The notes: generated by a model not told the origin, from the sequence alone. 64,000 nucleotides of DNA from Candidatus Kapaibacterium sp. (GCA_026390695.1 JAPLFL010000128.1:1-64000); one strand, 5' to 3'. Shown: positions 44,175 to 53,872, numbered from the stretch's first letter. Program-made: numbers and translations.

Positions 44175-45134
44175 TTATCTAAATAATTGCAAGAAATTCT
44201 GCGGTGCTTGATTTGCTTGAGCCAAAGAAACTAACGAAGATTGTTGCAGAAACTGCGACTTAACCAAGCTTAACTGCTCGGTAGCTACATCTGCATCTTC
44301 AATTCTCGAAATTGCAGCATTATAGTTCGTGATCTGTGACTTAAGCAACTCTTGCTGTGAACCTAACCTCACCTGAATTCCTCCAAGATATGAAGCAACC
44401 TTATTCACATTATTCAACGCATCGGCAATACTTGAAATTGTATTAACAATAGTTCCTGATGCAAAAACTCCCAAATTGCCGGTGCTTACCGCATTTAAGC
44501 TCTCCAAACTCAATCCTAATACTCCGGCGAAATTGCCGGTTGCACCACCTGCTGCAGCTAAGGCTGTCGCTGTGGCATTAAGATTGAAATTGTTGCTTCC
44601 GACATTGAAATCGGTATTTCCCGTTGTAAGGTCAATACCGATTGTCAATAGGTTATTATTTGCATAGTAACCAATCGTCCAATCCCCTGAGAAGCCTCCC
44701 TGCAAAAGTTGTTTTCCACCGAATACCGTTGAGTCCGTAACAAATTGAATTTGCTGGGCTAAACGATAAGCGCCTTTTGCAAGGGCTACTTTTTCATCGG
44801 TACCTAAAGCACCGGACGAAGCTGTAGCAGCCGCGTCTTTAATTTGCGTCAACAAAGTGTTGATGTTATCGAGCGCATCCTGTGTTATAGCAGTTACGTT
44901 CGTCGCATCACCAGTTGAATTCAATGCTGCTTTTAATGCTCCGTTCCTCGCAGATAAAGATCTCGAAGTTATATATCCGGAAACATCATCAGCGGCAGAG
45001 TTAATTCTCTTGCCTGTTGATAGACGCAATTGACGGTTAGCTATGTCTGTATTGGCAGTAAGTAATGCATTGTAAGCATTCTCTGCCGGGATGTTGGTCC
45101 TGATCCTTGAGCCACCTGATATTGCTGTTGGCAT
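44175..45134 (-). CDS. fliC: Flagellin 1
   Basis: A 319-residue filament subunit. The conserved N domain (about 1-150: RIRTNIPAENAYNALLTAN, RQLRLSTGKRINSAADDVSG) and C domain (about 240-319: YLGGIQVRLGSQQELLKSQI ... SLVSLAQANQAPQNFLQLFR) flank a very short variable region (about 165-240). The filament surface should therefore be thin, as in other short flagellins. It is about 85 percent identical by eye to flagellin 2 and of the same length. It is expressed from a sigma28-type promoter at 45204-45230 with a structured leader. Confidence 0.97.
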   Translation of the reverse strand: MPTAISGGSRIRTNIPAENAYNALLTANTDIANRQLRLSTGKRINSAADDVSGYITSRSLSARNGALKAALNSTGDATNVTAITQDALDNINTLLTQIKDAAATASSGALGTDEKVALAKGAYRLAQQIQFVTDSTVFGGKQLLQGGFSGDWTIGYYANNNLLTIGIDLTTGNTDFNVGSNNFNLNATATALAAAGGATGNFAGVLGLSLESLNAVSTGNLGVFASGTIVNTISSIADALNNVNKVASYLGGIQVRLGSQQELLKSQITNYNAAISRIEDADVATEQLSLVKSQFLQQSSLVSLAQANQAPQNFLQLFR

Positions 45135-45138
45135 ATCA

Positions 45139-45178
45139 TTCCTCCATGGATTTGTGATTATTTGGGCGTCCTGCCAAC
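45139..45178 (-). promoter_or_regulatory. Flagellin 1 leader: GGA-loop hairpin and SD, possible CsrA site
   Basis: On the minus strand the leader reads TTGGCAGGACGCCC. GGC/GCC arms present AGGAC in the loop, and about 20 nt later ATGGAGGAATG carries the Shine-Dalgarno sequence with a second GGA. Flagellin 2 has the same layout. Two GGA sites, one in a hairpin and one on the SD, are the pattern of CsrA-repressed flagellin mRNA in Bacillus. No csrA or fliW gene is in the window. Confidence 0.5.
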
Positions 45179-45203
45179 ATCTACTTGTAATTCCTACAAT
45201 TTC

Positions 45204-45230
45204 ATTCAGGCAAACATAAAATAATCTTTA
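45204..45230 (-). promoter_or_regulatory. Sigma28-type promoter of flagellin 1
   Basis: On the minus strand: TAAAGATT, 11 bases, GCCTGAAT. The consensus is TAAAGTTT-N11-GCCGATAA. The -10 end lies 70 bp before the start codon, exactly as for flagellin 2. Confidence 0.7.
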
Positions 45231-45278
45231 TAAATAAAAACTATATCGGACAATCCAACATCCTAAAAAAATTAATTT

Positions 45279-45311
45279 AACAAAGAACGAAGCTAACCGT
45301 TGAAGTTAGCT
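45279..45311 (-). terminator. Weak hairpin downstream of flagellin 2
   Basis: AGCTAAC and GTTAGCT form a 7-bp stem; on the minus strand TCGTTCTTTGTT follows. It lies about 220 bp past the flagellin 2 stop, just before the flagellin 1 promoter. Nothing else is seen in 45312-45534. Confidence 0.4.
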
Positions 45312-45534
45312 ATTCAATATTTATGCCGTGATTTCATAAAAGAAGCAGCAATTTCCAATATAAAAATATTTCCCGAAAATCCGTATTTGCGTAAAAGATA
45401 TTATATTTAATCGATTAAACTTAAAATCCTTTTAGCAAACATAAGCACTATAGGGATGTATGCGGGGCGGACTTTCGGGAAAAAAACCATCTCATTTATT
45501 TATGATTTATTCAAATTATTCAAAAACTCAGTTA

Positions 45535-46494
45535 CTATTTAAAAAGTTGTAAAAAGTTCTGTGGTGATTGATTTGCCTGAGTTAATGATACTAAAGATGA
45601 CTGCTGTAAGAACTGAGATTTAACTAAAGCTAATTGTTCAGTTGCTACATCGGCATCTTCAATTCTTGAAATAGCAGCATGATAATTAGTAATCTGCGAT
45701 TTCAAAAGCTCTTCCTGAGAATTAAGGCGTACTTGAATTCCACCAAGATACGAAGCTACCTTGTTTACATTATTTAAAGCTTCAGCAAGGCTCGTTATGG
45801 TGCTTACTATTGTACCTTTGGCGAATATTCCCAAATCTGAAGTTGAAATAGCATCTAAACTTTCGAGACTTAATCCAGTAACACCAGCAAATATGTTCGT
45901 TACTCCACCGGCATTTGATAGTGCATCTCTGGTTGAGTTAAGATTAAAATTATTACTTGAAACATTAAAATTATTGTTTCCGGTTGTTAGGTCAATACCA
46001 ATTGTTAAAAGGGTATTATTGGCATAATAACCTATTGTCCAATCACCTGAAAATCCACCTTGTAATAATTGTTTACCACCGAATACAGTGGAATCTGTAA
46101 TAAATTGAATCTGTTGGGCTAAACGATAAGCTCCCTTTGCAAGGGCTACTTTTTCATCAGTAGCTAATGCACCGGAAGAAGCAGTAGCTGCAGCATCTTT
46201 AATTGATGTTAATAATGTATTGATATTATCCAACGCATCCTGCGTAATTGCTGTAACGTTTACGGCATCTCCGGCAGACATTAAAGCAGAATTAAGAGCT
46301 CCGTTACGGGCTTGTAAAGCTCGTGACGTAATGTATCCTGATACGTCGTCGGCGGCTGAATTAATTCTTTTTCCTGTTGATAATCTTAACTGCCGATTAG
46401 CAATGTCGCTATTTGATGTAAGCAATGCATTGTATGCGTTTTCGGCTGGAATATTGGTTCTTATCCTTGAACCCATTGATAGTGCAGTTGGCAT
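45535..46494 (-). CDS. fliC: Flagellin 2
   Basis: A 319-residue flagellin, a tandem paralog of flagellin 1. The N and C domains are almost the same (RIRTNIPAENAYNALLTSN ... SLTQANQSPQNFLQLFK); differences cluster in the short central part (about 185-240). The third codon positions differ clearly, with AT-richer codons here, so the duplication is not recent. The sigma28-type promoter matches the consensus better than that of flagellin 1. The two copies may form different parts of the filament. Confidence 0.97.
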   Translation of the reverse strand: MPTALSMGSRIRTNIPAENAYNALLTSNSDIANRQLRLSTGKRINSAADDVSGYITSRALQARNGALNSALMSAGDAVNVTAITQDALDNINTLLTSIKDAAATASSGALATDEKVALAKGAYRLAQQIQFITDSTVFGGKQLLQGGFSGDWTIGYYANNTLLTIGIDLTTGNNNFNVSSNNFNLNSTRDALSNAGGVTNIFAGVTGLSLESLDAISTSDLGIFAKGTIVSTITSLAEALNNVNKVASYLGGIQVRLNSQEELLKSQITNYHAAISRIEDADVATEQLALVKSQFLQQSSLVSLTQANQSPQNFLQLFK

Positions 46495-46498
46495 ATAA

Positions 46499-46543
46499 AA
46501 CCTCCATGTATAAAAAGTTCCTTTCTGGGCATCCTGCCAACAT
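46499..46543 (-). promoter_or_regulatory. Flagellin 2 leader: GGA-loop hairpin and SD, possible CsrA site
   Basis: On the minus strand TTGGCAGGATGCCC forms a GGCA/TGCC hairpin with GGA in the loop (CAGGATG is close to the CsrA core). ATGGAGGTTTTAT then provides the Shine-Dalgarno and a second GGA. The hairpin arms differ from flagellin 1 only by a change that keeps pairing (A-U to G-U). Confidence 0.55.
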
Positions 46544-46563
46544 ATTTTCGTCCTTCAAACACA

Positions 46564-46590
46564 ATTTCGACAATATTTACCGAAACTTTA
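46564..46590 (-). promoter_or_regulatory. Sigma28-type promoter of flagellin 2
   Basis: On the minus strand: TAAAGTTT (perfect -35), 11 bases, GTCGAAAT (five of eight at -10). The 70-bp distance to the start codon equals that of flagellin 1. The remaining 46591-46858 holds no visible gene. Confidence 0.8.
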
Positions 46591-46858
46591 GTTTTTCAGG
46601 ATATTTTTTTGAAGGTTTTTTACTTATAATCTTGGGAATATGGCTACTATTGCTTTGATTGAGATTTCAATAAAATAATTTTTAATTATATCCCAAAACT
46701 TGCTTCAATTGCGGAGTTTCAAATATTATTTAAATGAAGAATTTATAAATCCCTCACTTATAGTGCATTTTCGGTATTATCGGATATTTTTCGATTTACT
46801 TTAGTTTGTGATAGCATTTTTTTTTATGTAAAGACACAATGATCGCAGTAGGACAATA

Positions 46859-47482
46859 TTAATGATAATAGTGAAGTTTTTCATCCAATTCATCATATAA
46901 TTCAACCATGTTAATACCTTTAAATTCTGCTCGTGTCGCGCTATCAGTCTCAATTATATTGTATTCGGTGTTTGGCAAACTTGTTTCTCCGGTATAGAAG
47001 TAATCACAATCCACTTTTATTGAAAAATACTTGCCATCATTTATTATTGTAATTAATTTTGGTTCGTTAATAGTGGCTTTGAGAGAAGGATTTGCAAGGA
47101 TTTCCTTCCCATTATAAAATAGTTTTGAACCTGTCAAACCATAAGAAAAAGTCAGTTTTTCATTCTTTTCAAAATACTTGGCAACCGTGCGGAAATGTAT
47201 CTTAACAGTGCTGCCATAGCGAAGAGTAACCGTATATGTTGCAATAAACTGCCTTGCATTTTCATATTTTAAACTTAGCATAGAACCAGAACACATTTGA
47301 AATGAATTATCATTAATCTGATAAATTGAATCAATATCTGTCATCTTCAATCCCTTTATTGTTGAATCAGTTCCGTCATGGAAAATCAATTTATCGGGAC
47401 GGAATATTCTATTATATTGTTGGCAGCCACTAAAGCCGAGAACAGCAAATACAATCACAATAAATATCAATTTCGGTTTCAT
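46859..47482 (-). CDS. Lipoprotein of unknown function
   Basis: A 207-residue protein. The ORF track starts 38 codons upstream inside the previous gene; MKPKLIFIVIVFAVLGFSGC is a clear lipoprotein signal (lipobox GFSGC, Cys20) with an AAGGGCAAA site, so the ATG at 47480-47482 is used. The mature part is beta-rich with no family I recognise. It follows the 467-residue gene by 16 bp and is likely co-transcribed. Confidence 0.7.
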   Translation of the reverse strand: MKPKLIFIVIVFAVLGFSGCQQYNRIFRPDKLIFHDGTDSTIKGLKMTDIDSIYQINDNSFQMCSGSMLSLKYENARQFIATYTVTLRYGSTVKIHFRTVAKYFEKNEKLTFSYGLTGSKLFYNGKEILANPSLKATINEPKLITIINDGKYFSIKVDCDYFYTGETSLPNTEYNIIETDSATRAEFKGINMVELYDELDEKLHYYH

Positions 47483-47498
47483 TTTGCCCTTATTCCAA

Positions 47499-48902
47499 TT
47501 ATTTATTATAACGTAAATTTTGTGGAAAGAAAATCTGATCAATAAATCCAAATTGAAAGCCAAAATAATAACGGCTAAAATTTCCGATTGTACCAAAGGA
47601 GTCGTTCAGATCTTTTAACATTGATAGACTTGTAGAGCCTGAAGTATAGCCGCCAAGTAAAGATATATTAACCATATTATGTAACGCAAGATTAACTCTT
47701 ATTCCAAGATTAATTATTGAAGACGGGTAATATGAAAACTCAATAAATGGAGAAACACTAAGTTCGTCTTCAAGAACAGTCTGCCAATAGCCAAGTCTGA
47801 TGGGTAATATTCCGAGTCCCCATTCAGTTCTTCCGAGTATTATTAGATTTATAAGAGAAGTCCCTGCATAAAAACCATTATTTAAAATAGGGATAGCAAT
47901 ATCGGAATTCACTAACTTTAACTGGAACCCACTCAAAAGCAACTTAGTATTCGGATTATCACGTGATGAAAATAAAGAACTGTCAGATCCTGTCCCTATA
48001 AAAGCTAACTGCATAAGTCCAATGTCCCAGGATGAATGTTCGTGATCTTTCCATTCACGATAAGTCTCAGGAACACGATTGACAAAATCCAACATTGATA
48101 TTCCAAGTCCGCCATATAAACAGCTAACCGAAACAGCCTTTTTAGCTCCTTCACTTGGCATGTAATTAACCAAATCCGATTGTGCAGAATTAACTCCATA
48201 AACATATCCAAGATATGCTCTCAGATTAAGTCCACCGATTGAGCCAATGTCTGCACTTGTAGATAAATTAATATATTTAGATGGATATATTCCGAATCCT
48301 GCACTTGCTGTTAAAGCTATATAAGGAATAGTCTCCTTTAGATAAAATCGCTTTTTAATATAAAAAGGAAGATAGCCAAGCAAGGTATTTTCAATTCCTG
48401 CATCTGGAGAAATTGCTTCAAAGCCATAAAAACCCCATGTCCAGTCTTTGGCATCACGGAACCAACGTAACCTGAATTCTCCTATACCAAAGCGAGTAAT
48501 TCGGCCGACAATACCTCCTTTTTTACCGGTATCAACATTAATAGCCAATAATTTGCCCAAATCCGGGAATATACCAAACATTCCTGCTTTCATTGAATTA
48601 TTTTGATTTCCGGCAAACAATAGTCCAACACTCTCAAATAGACCAAATCTTATAAAATCGGGATATTCTCTTACAACGATGCTATCCTTCCATGTGGTAT
48701 TACGCTCACTACGTATAGACTTAGATGAAGGATAGATTACACCATCATCGCGCTCACCAGGAGCATTACGCTCATAAAACTGATATGTAGTATCCCTGAC
48801 AGTTATAGCATATTGATCTTTTTCTATTCTTGTGAGCGAACTGCAACTCTGTAAATAAAAAAGAGTTATAGCCGAAATTGTAACTAAATTGAAATATCTC
48901 AT
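47499..48902 (-). CDS. Outer-membrane-associated lipoprotein with barrel-like region
   Basis: A 467-residue exported protein of unknown function. A lipoprotein signal (ISAITLFYLQSC, lipobox LQSC, Cys19) leads into a long run of amphipathic strand-like segments with many Gly, Tyr and Phe residues (about 75-460), ending RYYFGFQFGFIDQIFFPQNL. This suggests a barrel or large beta domain. No motif allows a named family. It forms a two-gene unit with the lipoprotein at 46859, where both probably act in the outer membrane. Confidence 0.65.
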   Translation of the reverse strand: MRYFNLVTISAITLFYLQSCSSLTRIEKDQYAITVRDTTYQFYERNAPGERDDGVIYPSSKSIRSERNTTWKDSIVVREYPDFIRFGLFESVGLLFAGNQNNSMKAGMFGIFPDLGKLLAINVDTGKKGGIVGRITRFGIGEFRLRWFRDAKDWTWGFYGFEAISPDAGIENTLLGYLPFYIKKRFYLKETIPYIALTASAGFGIYPSKYINLSTSADIGSIGGLNLRAYLGYVYGVNSAQSDLVNYMPSEGAKKAVSVSCLYGGLGISMLDFVNRVPETYREWKDHEHSSWDIGLMQLAFIGTGSDSSLFSSRDNPNTKLLLSGFQLKLVNSDIAIPILNNGFYAGTSLINLIILGRTEWGLGILPIRLGYWQTVLEDELSVSPFIEFSYYPSSIINLGIRVNLALHNMVNISLLGGYTSGSTSLSMLKDLNDSFGTIGNFSRYYFGFQFGFIDQIFFPQNLRYNK

Positions 48903-48927
48903 AAAAATGTTCCGAATTATTTAATAA

Positions 48928-49587
48928 TTATTCAACTGAAACATTAAGGCTAACATAACCTCGTAACTCTGCTTTCAGAGTATCTCCGGAAATTATTCTA
49001 CCCACACCTTCGGGGGTTCCGGTAAATATACAGTCTCCCCTACGCAATGAAAATACTTTTGATAAATATTCAATCAACAAATCGACAGGACGTTCCATTT
49101 CCGCAGTCAGTCCGGTTTGTCTTAGTTCTCCGTTCACCCATAGATTTATCTCAAAATTCGATAAGGGATCAGATAAATGAGAAACCGGTACAATTGCTGA
49201 AACGGGCGCTGATGTGCGAAATCCTTTGCAAACTGCCCAAGGCTTGCCCTCTGTTTTAGCTTTATTTTGAATATCCCTCAAAGTTATATCTAAACCTACG
49301 CCATATCCTGCAATATATTTATGTGCTTCAGTCCGGTCTATATTTGAACAGTCGATGCCGATGATTACAATTAATTCAAGTTCATGGTGAACATTTTGAG
49401 AAAAATCAGGAATATTGATCTTCTCATTATCACCAATTAGTGCCACTGCCGGTTTAATGAATATAACAGGTTCGGAAGGCACAACTCCACCCATTTCCAT
49501 AGCATGCTTACTGTAATTACTACCAATACCATATAAAGTACGGGCTTCAATTTCTTCACCATTTAAAAAATTAAATTTAGTTTTCAT
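48928..49587 (-). CDS. Fumarylacetoacetate hydrolase family protein
   Basis: A 219-residue cytoplasmic FAH-fold enzyme. GIGSNYSKHAMEMG, the metal-binding HHELELIVIIG (Glu residues) and GYGVGLDITLRDIQ, and the closing IFTGTPEGVG are diagnostic. Relatives act as acylpyruvate hydrolases or oxaloacetate decarboxylases; this short form most resembles the YcgM/FAHD1 group. It lies 1 bp past the PBP1A stop, so it is co-transcribed with a cell-wall gene to which it has no obvious link. Confidence 0.9.
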   Translation of the reverse strand: MKTKFNFLNGEEIEARTLYGIGSNYSKHAMEMGGVVPSEPVIFIKPAVALIGDNEKINIPDFSQNVHHELELIVIIGIDCSNIDRTEAHKYIAGYGVGLDITLRDIQNKAKTEGKPWAVCKGFRTSAPVSAIVPVSHLSDPLSNFEINLWVNGELRQTGLTAEMERPVDLLIEYLSKVFSLRRGDCIFTGTPEGVGRIISGDTLKAELRGYVSLNVSVE

Positions 49588-49588
49588 G

Positions 49589-51895
49589 TTAAATTTCTAT
49601 AAGCGAATTGGAAATAATTAATGAATGCTCTTTATGCTCATTATTGACAGCATACAAATCTTCTTTAAGAATAGTTCTATGATCGGGAATATTCGAATCA
49701 TTAGATTGAGTTTTATCTTCTAATTTTAAAGAAAAAATTGGATTTATATCAACTTGAAAAGATAATAGCAATAACTGATTATATATCTGAGCTGCTGTTA
49801 AAGAGTCAACATTCTGAATAGAATCACTAATATTGAAATCAAATTTAGTTTGTTTGAATAACAAAAGATCATCATTATAAATTTTCTTCATTAACCGACC
49901 CCAAATAGGTGCTGCAGCTTTTGCGGCATAGCCATCGGTTCCGATACAATCAAAAGTTATTCTATGGTCATCAAAACCTACCCATACACCGGCTATAAGC
50001 TGCGGGGTGTAACCTATGAACCATGCATCTGCACTTTCGTTTGTAGTGCCAGTTTTGCCTGCTGCATCAACACCAGTAAAATATTCACGAACTTTGCGCC
50101 CTGTGCCAGCATCAACAACCCCCTGAAGCATTTTTGTCAATTGAACTACTGTTTCTTTTTTCAATACATCACGTGAAACTGCTGTTTTATTATTTTCCAT
50201 CACAGTTGCCCCAAGCCGATCATCAATTCTCGTTAAGAAAAAAGGTTCATAATGAAAACCATTATTAGCAAATGAGCCATAAGCAGAGACCATTTCCAGA
50301 GGTGTTACTTCTCCACCTGCTCCAAGAGCAATGGCAGGTACGGACATCAACCTTGACTGAATACCTAATCGGTGAGCCAAATCAACTACTTTCGAAGGAG
50401 ATGTTATTGATGTTACCAAACGAGCAGCCACAGTATTGATTGATCTTCGAAGTGCTTCAGCTAAAGGCACTCTTTCCCCTGATGCACAGTCACCGCTACC
50501 TCGGGGACTCCATACTTCTCCCGTTTCAGGATTTCTATAAGAAAATGGGCCACATTCAACCATTGAACTGGGAGTTAAACCATTTTCAAGTGCAAGTGCA
50601 TAAACAAAAGGTTTAAATGATGAGCCCGGTTGCCTGTTTATTTGAGTTGTATGATTTAATGAATACTTTGAATCATTTCTGTCGGCTATAAATTTTGGGG
50701 ATGCTCCTACCATTGCTACTATTGCTCCGTTAAACGGATTCATAACAACGACTCCGGCTTGGATAGTAGTTGCAGCATTTTTAATTGAATCAATGAATTG
50801 AGAATCATGCCTTAAAGTACGATCTAAAGCCTTTCTTTGTTCTTCGTTTGCTTTTTTCCAATCAGGATGATTCTTTATAGCTTTTGCGATTATATCATTT
50901 AAAATTGTTTGATTATTCGCCCATGACCATGATTTTTTGAATAACTGCTGAAATTCATTCAAATGCTCTTCTACTGCTTCATTAGCGTATTTTTGAATTC
51001 TGGAATTTAATGTAGTATAAATAACAAGACCATCCCGATAAATATTATAGCTTTTCAAACGGGATTCCTTGCTAATGCTTTGCCTGACCATTTCAACAAA
51101 ATGTGGAGCAAGCAAATTCTGAGACTTACTGAATTTTCCGGTTTTCAACTCAATTTGTTCATCCAGAGCCATAGAGAACTTATCGGCATCAATCAATTTC
51201 TGTTCGTACATCATTTGAAGAACAAGATTACGCCTTATGGTTGCCTTATCTTTATTGATTATTCCGTTATAATGTTCCGGAGCTTTAAGTAATCCGACTA
51301 AAAAAGCACATTCGGATAAAGTCAAATCTTGAGGTGCTTTATCAAAATAAATCTGTGCTGCCACTTGAATACCAAAGGCTCCTTTACCAAAAGCTACGGT
51401 ATTACAGTACATTTCAAGAATCTCATCCTTTGTAAAGTTAGCTTCGATCTGTATAGCCGTAAATGCTTCACGGAGTTTACGGCGCAAGGTATTTTCCTGA
51501 TTCAGAAATAAATTCCTTGCAAGCTGCATAGTGAGGGTTGAAGCGCCTTCTTTAACTTTCATTGAGCTGATATTTTTCAGAAAAGCACCAACAATTCTAT
51601 AAGAATCAATACCCCAATGTTTATAGAACTTTCTATCTTCAGTTGCTATCAGTGCTTTGATAAAGTCCTTGGGGATACTATCGAAATTAAGCTGAACTCG
51701 TCTTTGAATAAAAAAATGATCTAATAGTTCACCGTCAGAACTAAAAATCTGAGTAGCAAGATTCTGTTTAGGATTTTCAAGTTGATCGACAGAGGGTAAA
51801 CCATCTGTTACTGAATCATATATATAAAGACCTAATGCTGCGCTTGTTAAAAAGAAAAGCCCGAAAAGTAAACCTAAATATTTTAATGGTGTCAT
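49589..51895 (-). CDS. mrcA: Penicillin-binding protein 1A
   Basis: A 768-residue bifunctional peptidoglycan synthase. One N-terminal membrane helix (about 5-25) is followed by the GT51 transglycosylase (Glu86 in ATEDRKFYKHWG; GASTLTMQLARNLFL; RKLREAFTAIQIE) and the transpeptidase with SSFK (Ser425-Lys428), SIN (485-487) and KTGTT (about 615). The closing Asp/Ser-rich tail is short. It is the central wall polymerase of the lateral wall. It precedes the FAH gene with a 1-bp gap. Confidence 0.95.
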   Translation of the reverse strand: MTPLKYLGLLFGLFFLTSAALGLYIYDSVTDGLPSVDQLENPKQNLATQIFSSDGELLDHFFIQRRVQLNFDSIPKDFIKALIATEDRKFYKHWGIDSYRIVGAFLKNISSMKVKEGASTLTMQLARNLFLNQENTLRRKLREAFTAIQIEANFTKDEILEMYCNTVAFGKGAFGIQVAAQIYFDKAPQDLTLSECAFLVGLLKAPEHYNGIINKDKATIRRNLVLQMMYEQKLIDADKFSMALDEQIELKTGKFSKSQNLLAPHFVEMVRQSISKESRLKSYNIYRDGLVIYTTLNSRIQKYANEAVEEHLNEFQQLFKKSWSWANNQTILNDIIAKAIKNHPDWKKANEEQRKALDRTLRHDSQFIDSIKNAATTIQAGVVVMNPFNGAIVAMVGASPKFIADRNDSKYSLNHTTQINRQPGSSFKPFVYALALENGLTPSSMVECGPFSYRNPETGEVWSPRGSGDCASGERVPLAEALRRSINTVAARLVTSITSPSKVVDLAHRLGIQSRLMSVPAIALGAGGEVTPLEMVSAYGSFANNGFHYEPFFLTRIDDRLGATVMENNKTAVSRDVLKKETVVQLTKMLQGVVDAGTGRKVREYFTGVDAAGKTGTTNESADAWFIGYTPQLIAGVWVGFDDHRITFDCIGTDGYAAKAAAPIWGRLMKKIYNDDLLLFKQTKFDFNISDSIQNVDSLTAAQIYNQLLLLSFQVDINPIFSLKLEDKTQSNDSNIPDHRTILKEDLYAVNNEHKEHSLIISNSLIEI

Positions 51896-51913
51896 TATTA
51901 ATTCACTGTAATC

Positions 51914-53767
51914 TTAGTCTTTTAAAATTTTTTCTAAGGTAACTCTACGTAACCGTTTCCGATATACTGACAAATCTTCATTTTGATGACGAATCAATAA
52001 TTCTGATTTTCCGGCTGATCTGCCGTCAAGCAAATCTCTTGGCACTCCAAGCCCAACGAGTTCTGCAATGATGAAATCAACTCTTCTTTGTCCCAATGCG
52101 GCATTATACTCAACCGATGCAATATCATCAGTATGACCGACAAGTTTAATTTTATTGATCTTTTCAATTGATGACTGAATATTCTTTGCTAAAAGCCTTA
52201 GCTCTTCATTCCATGTGCGATTTGTTTCAATACCGACTGAATCGATTGTAAATTTATATGGGTTATTATATTCATCCAATGGGAAATTTATTCTAAGCGT
52301 AAATTTTTCAGGTATAAAAAAATCTTTTCGGACTGTGCTTGTTGTATCGCTTTTTTCAATACGAATTTTATATGTATCAAAAAAAGTTTGTTCTGCTTGA
52401 GCAGATACTTCAAAATCAACATTTTTATCTAATTTTAATTGGTAATACCCGCTACCATCAGATTTCGAGACTACTTTTGATTCAATTGCATTCAAATCCC
52501 TTGCACCAACGACAACTTCCGACATTGGTACTTTTGAAGTAGCAGCATAAACATATCCTTCAACAAAATAGAATGGTGGACTTTCCAATTCAGGCATCTT
52601 GCTTGGCAAGCTCAGATCGGGAACAATATCAATTTTAACATCAGCCTTGTATTCCTCTTTTTTCACTTCATTAACAAGCATTGGTGAATTGTTTTTTCTT
52701 TTCACATAAATATCAAAATTATTTTTACTCCCATTTGGACGGTTAGAGCTGAAATAGAGCAGTGAATCGTAATTATCCGGGCTTGTTGGAAACAGTTCAT
52801 CGAATTTTGTATTAACAGGAGGTTTAGCATTTTTCAGATTTGAAAAATAATTATTCTTTTTCAAAGTATTAATATCATTACTGGCAGCCGTTGTCCAAAA
52901 ATCAGACGAAATATCTGCATAAAATATATCATAACCTCCGACTGATTCATGGCCGCATGATGAGAAGTATATTCGCTTCCCATCTTGGCTAACAAATGGG
53001 CATAGTTCATCACAAGCTGAATTAATAGTAGCGCCACAGTTAATCGGTTCACTCCAATTTTTATCAGCCAATTTAATTGAATACCATATATCAATTCCTG
53101 CAAAATCGGAATCATTTTTTGCAGCAAAAAAAAGTACACTTTTATTGAATGATAGCGATGGATGAGAAATCCAGGAAAAAATAATTTCAGATTTTTGGAA
53201 AGCAATTTTATGAATTTCAGATATTTGATTTGACTTCAAAACACCAGAGTAGATGCTGGTATTACCAATTATTCTATCGGTTGGAAATTTAATTGACTGT
53301 CTTTCCCATGAATGCATAGATTGAGTTTCAGTCTGCAAAAATGGGGATGAAGCAAAGCTAACATCGCTATCAATACAAGAAAATGGTCCAAAATGATCAC
53401 TCACTGGCGCGCTGACACCAGTTTCAAGAGTAAATCTTGATGGATTGAGCATTCTGATAATCATTAGATTTTGACGTAAATTGTCATTGAACATCAAAGC
53501 AGCTTTATTCTTTTGAATGAAAGATACCTGCCATTCATCTGAAATAGTATTAATCCCCTGAACGTTTTCAATCGAATAATAATAGCCCCTGACCGGACTT
53601 CCGACAACAGAAGTATCTTCGGGAAAACCGTTATATGTTTTAACTTTGCATTCCTGTTGACGAACCGGACAGTTTAATTCCTTTCCCTTCCAAATTCTGG
53701 GAGCACAGGAAACGGAAATAAATGTGAAAATCAATAAATAAGTTAATAATTTCAATTTCTTTATCAT
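51914..53767 (-). CDS. OmpA-family lipoprotein with PD40 propeller and carboxypeptidase-regulatory domain
   Basis: A 617-residue outer-membrane lipoprotein (TYLLIFTFISVSC, Cys21). PD40-type blades (about 190-345, with FVSQDGKRIYFSSCG and YDSLLYFSSNRP) are followed by a CarboxypepD_reg-like domain (about 400-470, with VEGYVYAATSKVPMSEVVV) and a C-terminal OmpA peptidoglycan-binding domain (KIKLVGHTDDIASVEYNAAL ... RRVDFI). The layout recalls PorE of type IX secretion but lacks its TPR part. It should link the outer membrane to the wall. It ends 18 bp before the PBP1A start on the same strand. Confidence 0.85.
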   Translation of the reverse strand: MIKKLKLLTYLLIFTFISVSCAPRIWKGKELNCPVRQQECKVKTYNGFPEDTSVVGSPVRGYYYSIENVQGINTISDEWQVSFIQKNKAALMFNDNLRQNLMIIRMLNPSRFTLETGVSAPVSDHFGPFSCIDSDVSFASSPFLQTETQSMHSWERQSIKFPTDRIIGNTSIYSGVLKSNQISEIHKIAFQKSEIIFSWISHPSLSFNKSVLFFAAKNDSDFAGIDIWYSIKLADKNWSEPINCGATINSACDELCPFVSQDGKRIYFSSCGHESVGGYDIFYADISSDFWTTAASNDINTLKKNNYFSNLKNAKPPVNTKFDELFPTSPDNYDSLLYFSSNRPNGSKNNFDIYVKRKNNSPMLVNEVKKEEYKADVKIDIVPDLSLPSKMPELESPPFYFVEGYVYAATSKVPMSEVVVGARDLNAIESKVVSKSDGSGYYQLKLDKNVDFEVSAQAEQTFFDTYKIRIEKSDTTSTVRKDFFIPEKFTLRINFPLDEYNNPYKFTIDSVGIETNRTWNEELRLLAKNIQSSIEKINKIKLVGHTDDIASVEYNAALGQRRVDFIIAELVGLGVPRDLLDGRSAGKSELLIRHQNEDLSVYRKRLRRVTLEKILKD

Positions 53768-53872
53768 TTATTTTAATAATTACAATTACAAATTACGAAT
53801 AATCAATATAAATTTATAAATTAGTTAATAAATAATTAGAGTTCGTTTCGATCATATAAAATTTCTATCTTA

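Noticed and set aside
51914-53767. PorE of the type IX secretion system
   Set aside because: PD40, carboxypeptidase-regulatory and OmpA parts fit, but the TPR part is absent and no por genes are nearby, so only a general OmpA/PD40 lipoprotein call is made.
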